Assembly (NCBI GenBank): GCA_019745195.1
Contig: JAIETL010000012.1
Span: 147,771-211,770 of the forward strand
Source: Beijerinckiaceae bacterium
GTDB lineage: Bacteria > Pseudomonadota > Alphaproteobacteria > Rhizobiales > Beijerinckiaceae
Direction of reading: 5' to 3'
DNA: 64,000 nucleotides
Shown here: positions 28,314-37,400 of the stretch, one piece after another
Position numbering within the stretch: position 1 is the first letter of the stretch
Layout: each line of letters opens with the position of its first letter
The notes under the pieces: model-generated
Seen by the model: only the letters and a program-made list of their open reading frames with translations
The model's database searches: none
What the model was told of the DNA's origin: nothing
Translations under genes and position numbers: made by a program

Positions 28314-28742
28314 ATGCGCGCGACTTCGCCGCTACTCATTGCCGCGACCGCACTCGCTGCCTTGTTCAGTTTCGATGTCGAAGCCGATTATAAAATACGG
28401 CCGCACGCACTCGAAGGCTGTTGGCTTCGCGCCCAAAGCTGGGGCTCCGACTCCTTGTGCTTTCAAGATGGGCGACGTGTCGAGACCTGTTCGCTCGATC
28501 GCTTTGAAGGGTTGTGCAATGAGGGCAAGTGGCTCAAGCGGGGTTCCCGCTTGTCCCTCGTGGTTGCGGAGCCCGCCGAGGGTTGGCCGACGAACGTCAA
28601 CGGCGATCGAAGGCCTCGTTATGATTGTCGGCTGAATTGGTTTGCTGAAGAGCGTTTTGAACTTCTTGGATGCGAGCTACCGGGCTTTTGGCAGCTAGAT
28701 CGTCGACTCGGTAACTCAATAAGCAAGTCGGGAGGGGAGTGA
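28314..28742 (+). CDS. Hypothetical secreted cysteine-containing protein
   Basis: A 142-residue protein not recognised. A likely signal peptide (ATSPLLIAATALAALFSFDVEA) is followed by a mature region with six Cys, several close to Trp residues (LEGCWLRAQSW, ETCSLDRFEGLCNEGKW, YDCRLNWF, LLGCELPGFW), suggesting disulfide bonds in the periplasm. Base composition is visibly less GC-rich than sdhA, which hints at acquisition. It begins 8 bp after the sdhA stop and its stop overlaps the GTG start of the DUF433 gene, so it is embedded in the sdh transcript. A TTG at 28302 is an alternative start. Confidence 0.6.
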   Translation: MRATSPLLIAATALAALFSFDVEADYKIRPHALEGCWLRAQSWGSDSLCFQDGRRVETCSLDRFEGLCNEGKWLKRGSRLSLVVAEPAEGWPTNVNGDRRPRYDCRLNWFAEERFELLGCELPGFWQLDRRLGNSISKSGGE

Positions 28743-28981
28743 AGCACATGGGCCAGTTCACACGCATCACACGCGATCCGGCGATCATGAACGGCAAGGC
28801 CTGCATCCGCGGGCTGCGCGTCACGGTCGGGATGATCCTCGGCAATCTCGGGGCGGGCGTGACCATAGAGCGTTTGCTCGAGGAATACCCCTATCTGAGC
28901 CGCGAGGACGTTCTCGAAGCGATCCGCTATGGGGCTTGGCTCGCGTCGGAGCGCGAAATCATGCTTGTGCCGGCCGCGTGA
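28739..28981 (+). CDS. DUF433-family putative antitoxin
   Basis: An 80-residue protein with the DUF433 pattern: FTRITRDPAIMNGKACIRG, then LRVTVGMILGNLGAG and a C-terminal ILEEYPYLSREDVLEAI-like helix (here LLEEYPYLSREDVLEAI) that forms a small wHTH. DUF433 proteins are usually encoded just before a DUF5615 PIN-like protein and act as the antitoxin. Here the overlap with the next gene is 4 bp (GTGA). The start is GTG 28739, or ATG 28748. Confidence 0.8.
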   Translation: MKHMGQFTRITRDPAIMNGKACIRGLRVTVGMILGNLGAGVTIERLLEEYPYLSREDVLEAIRYGAWLASEREIMLVPAA

Positions 28982-29346
28982 GGCTTCTCATCGACATGAA
29001 CCTGTCTCCTAGATTGGCCATGCATCTGGTCCATCATGGGCACGACGCCGTGCATTGGCTGACGGTCGGCGAGCCCAATGCGAAGGACGATGTGATTTTG
29101 CAGTGGGCCGCCGATATCGACCGGATCATCCTGACCGGCGATCTCGACTTCGGCGCAATGCTTATCGCGCTCGATCTGGACCGACCGAGCGTCATCCAGC
29201 TGCGCACTGACGTGACGCTGGCCGGGCAAATTGGCGATCTTGTCGCGAATGCGATTGACGAAACCCGGCTCAAGCTCGACGACGGCGCGATCGTGACGAT
29301 CGAGCCGTCGCGGGTTCGTGTCCGACCACTTCAAAGCAAACAGTAG
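28978..29346 (+). CDS. DUF5615 PIN-like putative toxin
   Basis: A 122-residue PIN-like protein beginning at GTG 28978. The N-terminal [16 protein letters not shown] and the central [13 protein letters not shown] carry the conserved Asp residues of the DUF5615 nuclease-like fold; the H-DAVHW and AKDDVIL segments are also typical. With the preceding DUF433 gene it forms a COG2442-COG4634-type toxin-antitoxin pair. It ends 14 bp before sdhB, so the pair lies within the succinate dehydrogenase operon. RNA cleavage is inferred from the family. Confidence 0.8.
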   Translation: MRLLIDMNLSPRLAMHLVHHGHDAVHWLTVGEPNAKDDVILQWAADIDRIILTGDLDFGAMLIALDLDRPSVIQLRTDVTLAGQIGDLVANAIDETRLKLDDGAIVTIEPSRVRVRPLQSKQ

Positions 29347-29360
29347 TCAGGCATTCAGTC

Positions 29361-30146
29361 ATGGCCGAATTCAATCTCCCCCAGAACTCCCGCCTGACCG
29401 AGGGCAAGACCTGGCCCAAGCCCGCAGGCGCGGCCAAGCTGACCGAGTTCAAGGTCTATCGCTGGAATCCCGACGACAGCGCCAATCCGCGCACCGACAC
29501 CTATTTCGTCGACCGCGAGGATTGCGGGCCGATGGTTCTCGATGCGCTGATCTGGATCAAGTCGAAGATCGACCCGACGCTGACCTTCCGTCGCTCCTGC
29601 CGCGAGGGCATCTGCGGCTCCTGCGCCATGAACATGGACGGCAAGAACGGGCTCGCCTGCACCACGGGTATCGACGAGTGCGGTTCCAAGGGCAAGGTCG
29701 CGATCTACCCGCTGCCGCACATGCCGGTGATCAAGGACCTCGTCCCGGACCTGACGAATTTCTACGCCCAGCACGCCTCGATCGAGCCCTGGCTCAAGAC
29801 CACGACGCCTTCGCCCGAGAAGGAATGGGCGCAGGGGAAAGAGGACCGCGAAAAGCTCGACGGGCTCTACGAGTGCATTCTCTGCGCCTGCTGCACCACC
29901 TCCTGCCCGAGCTACTGGTGGAACGGCGACCGCTATCTTGGTCCCGCATCGCTGCTGCAGGCCTATCGCTGGCTGATCGACTCACGCGACGAGGCGACCG
30001 GCGAACGGCTCGACAATCTGGAAGACCCCTTCCGGCTGTATCGCTGCCACACCATCATGAACTGCGCCAATGCCTGCCCGAAGGGGCTGAACCCGGCCAA
30101 GGCGATCGCCGAGGTGAAGAAGATGATGGTGGCGCGGCAGGTTTGA
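29361..30146 (+). CDS. sdhB: Succinate dehydrogenase iron-sulfur subunit
   Basis: The 261-residue electron-transfer subunit of complex II. The N-terminal plant-type ferredoxin domain has [15 protein letters not shown] for the [2Fe-2S] centre. The C-terminal domain has [17 protein letters not shown] and [17 protein letters not shown] for the [4Fe-4S] and [3Fe-4S] centres. It completes sdhCDAB but is separated from sdhA by the small-gene insertion. It is followed by a family B palindrome, probably the operon terminator. Confidence 0.97.
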   Translation: MAEFNLPQNSRLTEGKTWPKPAGAAKLTEFKVYRWNPDDSANPRTDTYFVDREDCGPMVLDALIWIKSKIDPTLTFRRSCREGICGSCAMNMDGKNGLACTTGIDECGSKGKVAIYPLPHMPVIKDLVPDLTNFYAQHASIEPWLKTTTPSPEKEWAQGKEDREKLDGLYECILCACCTTSCPSYWWNGDRYLGPASLLQAYRWLIDSRDEATGERLDNLEDPFRLYRCHTIMNCANACPKGLNPAKAIAEVKKMMVARQV

Positions 30147-30187
30147 CAACGCAGCCGGACATATCTCTCCGCTTGTCTCACCCTCCC

Positions 30188-30295
30188 CGTCATCCCGGAC
30201 GCAGCGAAGCGGAGTTCCGGGATCCATCATAGAGCTCCGTCGTTCCCTGCGATGGATCCCGGAGCTGCGCGGCTGCGCCGCTTGTCCGGGATGAC
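30188..30295. repeat. Palindromic element family B, copy 3
   Basis: A roughly 108-bp inverted repeat beginning CGTCATCCCGGACGCAGC and ending TTGTCCGGGATGACC, with GGATCCATC and GATGGATCC inner arms. It lies between the convergent sdhB and DadA-like genes. Confidence 0.9.
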
Positions 30296-30319
30296 CGCGC
30301 GTTTCTGATGAAGCTGGGG

Positions 30320-31561
30320 CTACAGATACCGCTCCGGCGCAAACGGCGTCGGGTCAGCCACTGGCGTCTCGCCCGCCACAAGCGCCGCCAGAATCTCCCC
30401 CGTCACCGGTCCGGTCGAGAAGCCGATATGCTGGTTGCCGAAGGCGAGCCATAAGCCCGGATTTTGGGGCGCTTCCCCGATCATCGGCAGTGAATCCGGC
30501 AGGGTGGGGCGCGAGCCGCGCCAAGTCGTGGTCTCCGCAGGCTGCGTGAGCGCGAAGGCCTCTTTCGCGCGTGGTAGCGCTTCGTCGATCTGGGCGTGGT
30601 CGTCGGGCGCATCGCGATGGGCGAGTTCGACGCCGGAAGTCAGGCGAAAGCCCTTCTCCATCGGAGCCAGCATATAGGCTGCCTCGACATCGAGGAACGG
30701 GCGCGAGAGTTTTCGTCCCGCCTGCGCATGATAGTGCCGGTGATAGCCGCGCTCGACGTTCAGCGGGACAGCGAGGCCGAGCGGCTTCAGGATCTCAGCG
30801 CTCCAGGGTCCGAGCGCGATGACCGCGATGTCGGCGCGCTTTTCTCCGCCATCTGTCCGGACGCTCCAGCCATCGGCGGTCTTCGACAGGTCCTCGATCG
30901 CTGCCGTGACCACCCTGCCGCCGCGTGAGGCGAACAACGCGGCATAGGCCTGGACGATCGCCTGCGGCCAATCGACCGAGCCTGAATCCATTTGCAGGAG
31001 GCCTGCCGAGAAGATCGGGTTAAGGTCGGGCTCCAGCGCCGAGAGACCCTGCCGGTCATAGACCTCGCAGCGCACGCCGTGATCCTCGAACCAGAGTTTT
31101 TCCGCTTGCGCCTTCTCCGGGCCGGCTTCGCTGCGCCAGACCTTGAGCGAGCCGGTCTCGCGCAGGCGGTGGCGCACGCCGGCCTCGTCCATCAGCGCCC
31201 TGTGCAGCGGCAGCGCCAGCGAGGTCAGGCTGTCGAGCGCCGCGATCCGGTGCTGCAGCCGCGACGGGCGCGCCTCGGCGAGGAAGCGCAGGATCCAGCC
31301 CGGATTTTTGAACAAATGGCCCCAGCGATAGCGGATCGCGGGGTGGTCGTTGCGCAAATAGGCAGCCAGGCTCTTCCAGAGCGAGGGATTGTTCAGCGGC
31401 AGGATCGAGGCGCGGCTGATCACGCCGGCATTGCCATAGGAGGTCTCGGAGCCGGGCTCCCTGCGGTCGATCAGCGTCACCGCAAAACCGCGCTTCTGGA
31501 GCGAGAGCGCGCAGGAGACGCCGACCATGCCGGCGCCGAGGACGATCGCCGTGCGGCTCAC
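30320..31561 (-). CDS. DadA-like FAD-dependent D-amino-acid dehydrogenase/oxidoreductase
   Basis: A 413-residue FAD-dependent oxidoreductase of the DAO fold. The N-terminal motif IVLGAGMVGVSCALSLQKRG binds FAD; SYGNAGVIS near residue 41 and the C-terminal WRGSRPTLPDSLPMIGEAP and HIGFSTGPVTGEIL are DadA hallmarks. It would oxidise D-amino acids or a related amine to a 2-oxo acid and pass electrons to the membrane. The start overlaps the stop of the preceding amidotransferase gene by 4 bp (ATGA), so the two are translationally coupled. The exact substrate is not known. Confidence 0.87.
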   Translation of the reverse strand: MSRTAIVLGAGMVGVSCALSLQKRGFAVTLIDRREPGSETSYGNAGVISRASILPLNNPSLWKSLAAYLRNDHPAIRYRWGHLFKNPGWILRFLAEARPSRLQHRIAALDSLTSLALPLHRALMDEAGVRHRLRETGSLKVWRSEAGPEKAQAEKLWFEDHGVRCEVYDRQGLSALEPDLNPIFSAGLLQMDSGSVDWPQAIVQAYAALFASRGGRVVTAAIEDLSKTADGWSVRTDGGEKRADIAVIALGPWSAEILKPLGLAVPLNVERGYHRHYHAQAGRKLSRPFLDVEAAYMLAPMEKGFRLTSGVELAHRDAPDDHAQIDEALPRAKEAFALTQPAETTTWRGSRPTLPDSLPMIGEAPQNPGLWLAFGNQHIGFSTGPVTGEILAALVAGETPVADPTPFAPERYL

Positions 31562-32388
31562 GCGGATTCAGCCGTGGCGGGAACCTTGAGCCAATGGTCC
31601 AGAAAACCGTCGAGCCAGCTCCGGATCGCCGGGTCGTAGCGATACCAGCCCTCCAGATGCAGATGGCGCAACTGCGCGCCGGGCATCAGCGTGCGCTCAT
31701 GGCCGCGGATCGACCAGCGGCACATCATCGCCGGCGTCACCTCGGGGTGGAACTGGATGCCGTAGACTTTCGAGCCGGCCCGGATCGCCTGCACCGGGAA
31801 ATCGTCGCCTGTCGCCAGGCATTCCGCGCCCGACGGGCAGTCGAAGCCGTCGCGGTGCCATTGATAGACGGTGCCCGGCCAGGAGAAACCGGCCTCGGCT
31901 GCGTGGGCGCTTCCTTCTGCCGTCTGGTCGAGGCGGTAATAACCGACCTCGGCGCGGCCTTCGCCATGGGTGTAGACCCGTGCGCCGAGATGTTTCGCCA
32001 TCATCTGCGCGCCGAGGCAGATGCCGAGGAACGGCGCGTCCTCCTTCAGGCAGGTGCCGATCCAGTCGATCTCGGTCCTGATGAAATCGTCGGGGTCGTT
32101 GGCCCCCATCGGCCCGCCGAAGATCACCGCGCCGGCATGCTCCCGCATCGTGTCCGGCAGCGGGTCGCCATAGCGCGGCTTGCGGATGTCGAGCGCATGG
32201 CCGCGCGCCTGCAGCAGCCGCCCGATGCGGCCCGGCGTCGAATGCTCCTGATGCAGCACGAGCAGGACGGGCTTCAGGGGAGCCGGCTTCCGGCGGGTCA
32301 AGGGCGGATCGCCGATCCTGCGGGCGCCGATCTTGCGGGCGTTTCGGAAGCGAAAAGTCTGGTCGTTCATCACGGGCTTCGGGTTCAT
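31558..32388 (-). CDS. Class I glutamine amidotransferase-like protein
   Basis: A 276-residue protein with the class I amidotransferase domain: nucleophile Cys in FLGICLGAQMMAKHLG and the His/Glu pair in GIQFHPEVTP. Unlike GuaA or PabA it is free-standing, as in the GMP-synthase-like amidotransferase group whose substrates are mostly unknown. The first 35 residues are basic and variable; an alternative start lies at 32370. It is the first gene of a coupled pair with the DadA-like oxidoreductase, so a role in catabolism of a gamma-glutamyl or amide compound is possible (inference). Confidence 0.82.
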   Translation of the reverse strand: MNPKPVMNDQTFRFRNARKIGARRIGDPPLTRRKPAPLKPVLLVLHQEHSTPGRIGRLLQARGHALDIRKPRYGDPLPDTMREHAGAVIFGGPMGANDPDDFIRTEIDWIGTCLKEDAPFLGICLGAQMMAKHLGARVYTHGEGRAEVGYYRLDQTAEGSAHAAEAGFSWPGTVYQWHRDGFDCPSGAECLATGDDFPVQAIRAGSKVYGIQFHPEVTPAMMCRWSIRGHERTLMPGAQLRHLHLEGWYRYDPAIRSWLDGFLDHWLKVPATAESA

Positions 32389-32597
32389 CCGCCGGCCGGC
32401 GCATCATCCGGCGGTGTCGGGAAGACGTATGCGCTCAGAATGCGGTCGACATGGGGCTCCCGCAAGCAATTTATGCGCCACGCACGCATGGCGCGGGTGC
32501 CGAAATCGCATGGTTGAATGGTTTCGCGATTTGGCCTGCCCGGTCCCCGACATCGCCGGAAACAATCCCGCGCTTGACGAGAGCCCCGCCTTGCGAC

Positions 32598-32621
32598 ATG
32601 AGAATGAACGTTCATTCTCAT
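32598..32621. promoter_or_regulatory. Perfect 24-bp palindromic operator of the TetR-RND operon
   Basis: The site starts ATGAGAATGAAC and continues with its exact mirror, giving a perfect 24-bp dyad without a spacer. It lies 31 bp before the TetR gene start. GAATGAACGTTCATTC cores are typical of TetR-type repressors of efflux operons, so this is probably the autoregulatory operator. The regulator also has a TetR HTH. Confidence 0.8.
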
Positions 32622-32652
32622 TCGGAACTCAGCCTTGCCGCCACATCTCGCC

Positions 32653-33270
32653 ATGACGCAGGACAGCGCGCCATCGCAGCGCCAGACCCGCATCCTCGAT
32701 GCGGCCGAGCGCGTCTTCGCGCGGGCCGGCTTCCATGCCGCGACGATGAACGACGTCGCGGTGGAAGCGGGCATGAGCCCGGGCAATCTCTACCGCTATT
32801 TCGCCTCCAAGGACGCGATCATCGCCGCGATGGCCGAACGCGACCGCAGTCAGATCGCCGAGGACTTCGCCGGTCTTGATCCGGCTCAAGGCTCGCTGCT
32901 CGACCAGCTCGAGGCGCTCGGCCGCCGCCATCTGGTCGAGGAGCCGCGCGAGAAGGCGATCATCTGCCTTCAGATCTGGGCCGAGGCCGCGCGCAACCCT
33001 GCCATGGCCAAGATGTGCGCCGCGATCGACGGAACGGTGCTCGGCGGCCTGGCGCAGGCCATCGCCGGGGCCAAGGCCAGCGGCGAACTGCCGGCCGATC
33101 TCGACGACGCCCGCTTCCTGCAGGCCGTCTTCATGATGGCCGACGGCTTCTTCTGCCGCCGCGCCACCGATCCGTCTTTCGATGCCGCCATGGCGGCGGA
33201 AACGCTCTTCACAGCGATGCGCGGCCTCGCGCAGGTGCTCGTGCTCCCCTCCGACAGGTTCCCATCATGA
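32653..33270 (+). CDS. TetR-family transcriptional repressor
   Basis: A 205-residue TetR regulator. The N-terminal HTH (TRILDAAERVFARAGFHAATMNDVAVEAGMSPGN... then LYRYFASKDAII) is standard. The C-terminal ligand domain is helical with CLQIWAEAARNPAMAKM. The ATG at 32653 gives the usual N-terminus; a TTG at 32635 is also possible. Its stop overlaps the ATG of the efflux adaptor gene (ATGA), so regulator and pump are one operon. It likely represses the operon through the palindrome at 32598-32621 and releases it on binding a pump substrate. Confidence 0.92.
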   Translation: MTQDSAPSQRQTRILDAAERVFARAGFHAATMNDVAVEAGMSPGNLYRYFASKDAIIAAMAERDRSQIAEDFAGLDPAQGSLLDQLEALGRRHLVEEPREKAIICLQIWAEAARNPAMAKMCAAIDGTVLGGLAQAIAGAKASGELPADLDDARFLQAVFMMADGFFCRRATDPSFDAAMAAETLFTAMRGLAQVLVLPSDRFPS

Positions 33271-34448
33271 CGCCCCCCACCATCCTTCGCGCAGCCCTGC
33301 TCGCCGCCGCGCTCCTGCCTGCCGCCGGCGTTCAGGCGCAGACGACCTCCCCTGCTGCGGGCCAGACCGCCCCTGCTGCCGGCCCCTCCGTGACGGTGAC
33401 CATGGCGAAGACGACCGAGATCGTCCAAAGCGTCGTCGTCTCGGGCTCGATGGTGGCGCGCGACGAGGTGCTGGTCTCGCCTGAGGTCGATGGGCTGCAG
33501 ATCGTCGAGCTTCTCGCCGAGGAGGGAGACAAGGTCGTGGCCGGGCAGGTGCTGGCGCGGCTCTCGCGCACCACGCTCGACGTGCAGAAGGCGCAGAACG
33601 ACGCCCAGATCGCCCGCGCCGAGGCGGTGATCGCCCAGTCCAACGCCCAGATTACCGAGTCGCAGGCCAATCTCGTCGCCGCCAACAACAATTTCGACCG
33701 CACAAAGCAGCTTCGCGCCAGCGGCAACGTCTCCAACGAGACCTTCGACCAGCGCGACGCAGCCGCCCGCGCGGCCGAGGCCAAGCTCAACTCCTCGCGG
33801 CAGGCGCTGGCGATCGCCAATGCCGATCTCGCGCTCGCCAGGGCGCAGGGGCGCGACATCGAGGTCAAACTCGCCCGCACGCAGATCAAGGCGCCCGCCG
33901 CCGGCACGCTCAGCCGCCGCAATGCCAAACTCGGCGCGACCGCCGCTATGGCTTCAACCGAGCCGCTGTTCCGGATCATCGCCGATGGCGCGATCGAGCT
34001 CGAGGCCGAAGTCGCCGAGGTCGAGTTGCCGGGTCTGAGGGTCGGCCAGCGCGTCAGCGTGCTGCAGGCCGGAAGCACTGTGCCGCTCGAAGGGTCGATC
34101 CGGCTGATCTCGCCGGAGGTGGACAAGGCCTCCCGGCTCGGACGGCTGCGGGTTTCGCTGAAAGGCGACCAGCCGGTCTCGGTCGGCGCCTTTGCGCGCG
34201 GCGTCATCGAGACCGGGCGCAAGAGCGCGGTGACGCTGCCGCTCTCGGCGATCACCTATGCGCGCTCGGGTCCGACCGTGCAGAGCGTCAAGGACGGCAA
34301 GGTCACGACCAGACAGGTCCAGCTTGGGCTGGCCGGCGACGGCCGGGCCGAGATCGTCTCCGGGATCAGCGACGGCGAGACCGTGGTGGCGCGCGCCGGC
34401 ACCTTCGTGCGCGACGGCGACATGATCACGCCGATCGCGACGCAGTGA
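33267..34448 (+). CDS. RND efflux periplasmic adaptor (membrane fusion protein)
   Basis: A 393-residue HlyD/MFP-type adaptor. A signal peptide (ILRAALLAAALLPAAGVQAQ) is followed by the barrel-sandwich half LVSPEVDGLQIVELLAEEGD and VVAGQVLARL, a long helical hairpin (about residues 105-200; Ala/Gln-rich with ITESQANLVAANNNFDR), the second lipoyl half IKAPAAGTLSRRNAKLG, and beta-barrel and proximal domains. It links the inner-membrane RND pump to an outer-membrane channel, whose gene is absent here. It overlaps the TetR gene by 4 bp and precedes the pump gene by 13 bp. Confidence 0.93.
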   Translation: MTPPTILRAALLAAALLPAAGVQAQTTSPAAGQTAPAAGPSVTVTMAKTTEIVQSVVVSGSMVARDEVLVSPEVDGLQIVELLAEEGDKVVAGQVLARLSRTTLDVQKAQNDAQIARAEAVIAQSNAQITESQANLVAANNNFDRTKQLRASGNVSNETFDQRDAAARAAEAKLNSSRQALAIANADLALARAQGRDIEVKLARTQIKAPAAGTLSRRNAKLGATAAMASTEPLFRIIADGAIELEAEVAEVELPGLRVGQRVSVLQAGSTVPLEGSIRLISPEVDKASRLGRLRVSLKGDQPVSVGAFARGVIETGRKSAVTLPLSAITYARSGPTVQSVKDGKVTTRQVQLGLAGDGRAEIVSGISDGETVVARAGTFVRDGDMITPIATQ

Positions 34449-34461
34449 CGGAGCCGAGCCC

Positions 34462-37400
34462 GTGAACTTCAACTTCTCCGCCTGGTCGATCCGGAAACCC
34501 GTTCCCGCGATCCTGCTCTTCGTCGTGCTCTGCGTGCTCGGCCTGCTCTCGTTCTCGAAGCTGCCGGTGACGCGCTTTCCGAACATCGACGTGCCGCTGG
34601 TCTCCGTCACGGTGACGCAGTCGGGCGCCGCCCCGGCCGAACTCGAAAGCCAGATCTCAAAGCGCGTCGAGGATGCGGTCGCCAACATCACCGGCGTCAA
34701 GCATGTGATCTCGACCCTGACCGACGGGCAGTCGCAGACGGTCATCGAGTTCCGGCTCGAGATCAACACCGACCGCGCCGTCAACGACGTCAAGGACGCC
34801 ATCGCCAAGATCAGAGCCGACCTGCCGCGCACCATCGACGAGCCGATCATCCAGCGCATCGATGTCGAGGGCCAGTCGATCATGACCTATGGCGCTGCCT
34901 CGCCGGGCATGACGCTGGAGCAGCTCTCCTGGCATGTCGACGATATCGTCGCGCGCGAATTGCAGGGGCTGAAGGGCGTCGGCCGGATCGACCGCTATGG
35001 CGGCGTCGACCGCGAGATCAGGATCTCGCTCGACCCCGACAGGCTGCTGGCGCTCGGCATCACCGCAGGCGAGGTCAACCGCCAGATCCGCGCCACGAAT
35101 GTCGATCTCGCGGGCGGGCGCGGCGAGATCGGCGGGCAGGAGCAGGCGATCCGGACGCTGGCGGGCGCGCGCAGCGTCGCCGAACTCGCCGACACCAAGA
35201 TTTCGCTGACAGGCGGCCGCGAGGTCCGGCTCAAGGAACTCGGCCGCGTCGAGGATTCGAACTCCGAGCCGCGCTCCTTCGGCCGGCTCGACAAATCGCC
35301 CGTCGTCACCTTCGCCGTGTTCCGCTCCAAGGGGTCGAGCGAGCTCTCGGTCAAGGAGGTGGTCGCCGCCCGCGTCGCCGAGTTGAACAAACGCTACCCG
35401 GATGTCGTGCTCAAGCCGATCGACGACGCCGTCGCCTATACCTACGGCAACTACAAGGCGGCGATGACGACGCTGCTGGAGGGCGCGGGGCTCGCCGTCC
35501 TCGTCGTCTTCCTGTTCCTGAAGAACTGGCGCGCCACGCTCATCACCGCCATCGCGCTGCCGCTCTCGGCGATCCCGACCTTCTGGGCGATGGAGCTGAT
35601 GGGTTTTTCGCTCAACCTCGTCAGCCTGCTCGGCATCACGCTCGTCACCGGCATCCTGGTGGACGACGCCATCGTCGAGATCGAGAACATCGTCCGGCAT
35701 ATGCGCATGGGCAAGTCGCCCTATCGCGCCGCGATGGAGGCCGCCGACGAGATCGGGCTCGCCGTCATCGCGATCACGCTGACGATCGTGGCGATCTTCG
35801 CGCCGGTCTCGTTCATGAGCGGGGTGGCGGGGCAGTATTTCCGGCAGTTCGGCCTCACGGTCGCGGTCGCGGTGCTGTTCTCGCTGCTGGTGGCGCGCCT
35901 GATCACGCCGATGATGGCGGCCTATCTGATGAAGCCCGTGAAGCATCAGGACCCCAAGGACGGGTTCGTGATGGGCGCCTATGTCGGCCTGCTCAAGGGG
36001 TCGCTGGCGCGCCTGCGCATCCCGCTCCTGCCGCGCCTCGACGGCACCGGGCGCTGGCGCAAGCTGCCGCTCAACATGGCCTATGTCACGCTGCTGATCG
36101 GCTTCGGCTTCCTCTACGGCTCGATCCAGGCGACCGCGCTGCTGCCGACCGGCTTCATCCCGGACGAGGACACCGGCCGCGTCGTCGCCTCGATCGAACT
36201 GCCGCCGGGCTCGACGCTGGAGGACACCCGCGTCACCACCGACAGGATCGTCGATGCCTTGCGCGAAATTCCGCAGGTGACGCAGGTCTTCGTGCTCGGC
36301 GGCTCCTCGCCGACGGGCACGCGCGAGGTGCGCCGCGCCTCGGTCACGATCAAGCTTTTGCCGAAGAGCGAGCGCAAGGAACGCCAGAAGGACCTCAAGG
36401 CCGTGATCGCGCAAAAACTCGCGAGCGTGCCCGATGTCCGCGCCTGGTATGTCAACGAGCGCGGCGAGCGCGAGATGGCCTTCTCGATCCTCTCCAAGGA
36501 CGGGGCCGCGCTGGACGAGGCGGTCGCGCGCATCGAGAGCCGGATGCGCAAGATCGAGGGCTATCTCAACGTCGCGACCTCGGGCTCGCTGTCGCGGCCG
36601 GAACTGCGCGTCACGCCCAAGCTGGAGGAGGCCGCCACGCTCGGCGTGACGCCCGAGGCGATCTCGGAGGCCGTGCGCGTCGCCACCATCGGCGATGTTG
36701 GCGCCAACCTCGCCAAGTTCAACGCCGGCGACCGGCTGGTGCCGATCCGCGTCCAGCTCGACGAGGCGGCGCGCACCGACATCCGCAACGTCGCGGCCCT
36801 GCGCGTCACCAACACAAACGGCGTCTCTGTGCCGCTGACGGCGGTGGCCGATATCGGCTTCGGCGAGGGGCCGTCCTCGATCGACCGCTACGACCGCACG
36901 AGGCGCGCGCAGATCGGCGCGGACCTCCGGCGCGGCTTCGAACTCGGCACGGCGCAGGAGACCTTCCAGCAGATCGTGAAGGAGGTCGGCCTGCCGGACG
37001 GCGTGCGCATCGCCGCCACCGGCGACGCGGAGATTCAAGGAGAAGTGGTGCAGGGCTTCATCACCGCCATGGGCACCGGGCTGATGCTGGTGCTGGCCGT
37101 GCTGATCCTGCTCTTCGGCTCGGTCTTCCAGCCGATCACGATTCTGCTCTCGTTGCCGCTCTCCTTCGGCGGCGTCGTCATCGCGCTCTTGGCGGCCGAC
37201 AAGCCGGTCTCGATGCCGGTCTATATCGGGCTTTTGATGCTGATGGGCATCGTCACCAAGAACGCGATCATGCTGGTCGATTTCGCGGTGGAGGAGGAGG
37301 CGCGCGGCAAGGACCGCTTCACCGCGCTGATCGAGGCCGGCCGCAAGCGCGCCCGCCCGATCGTGATGACCACCATCGCCATGGCGGCCGGCATGGCCCC

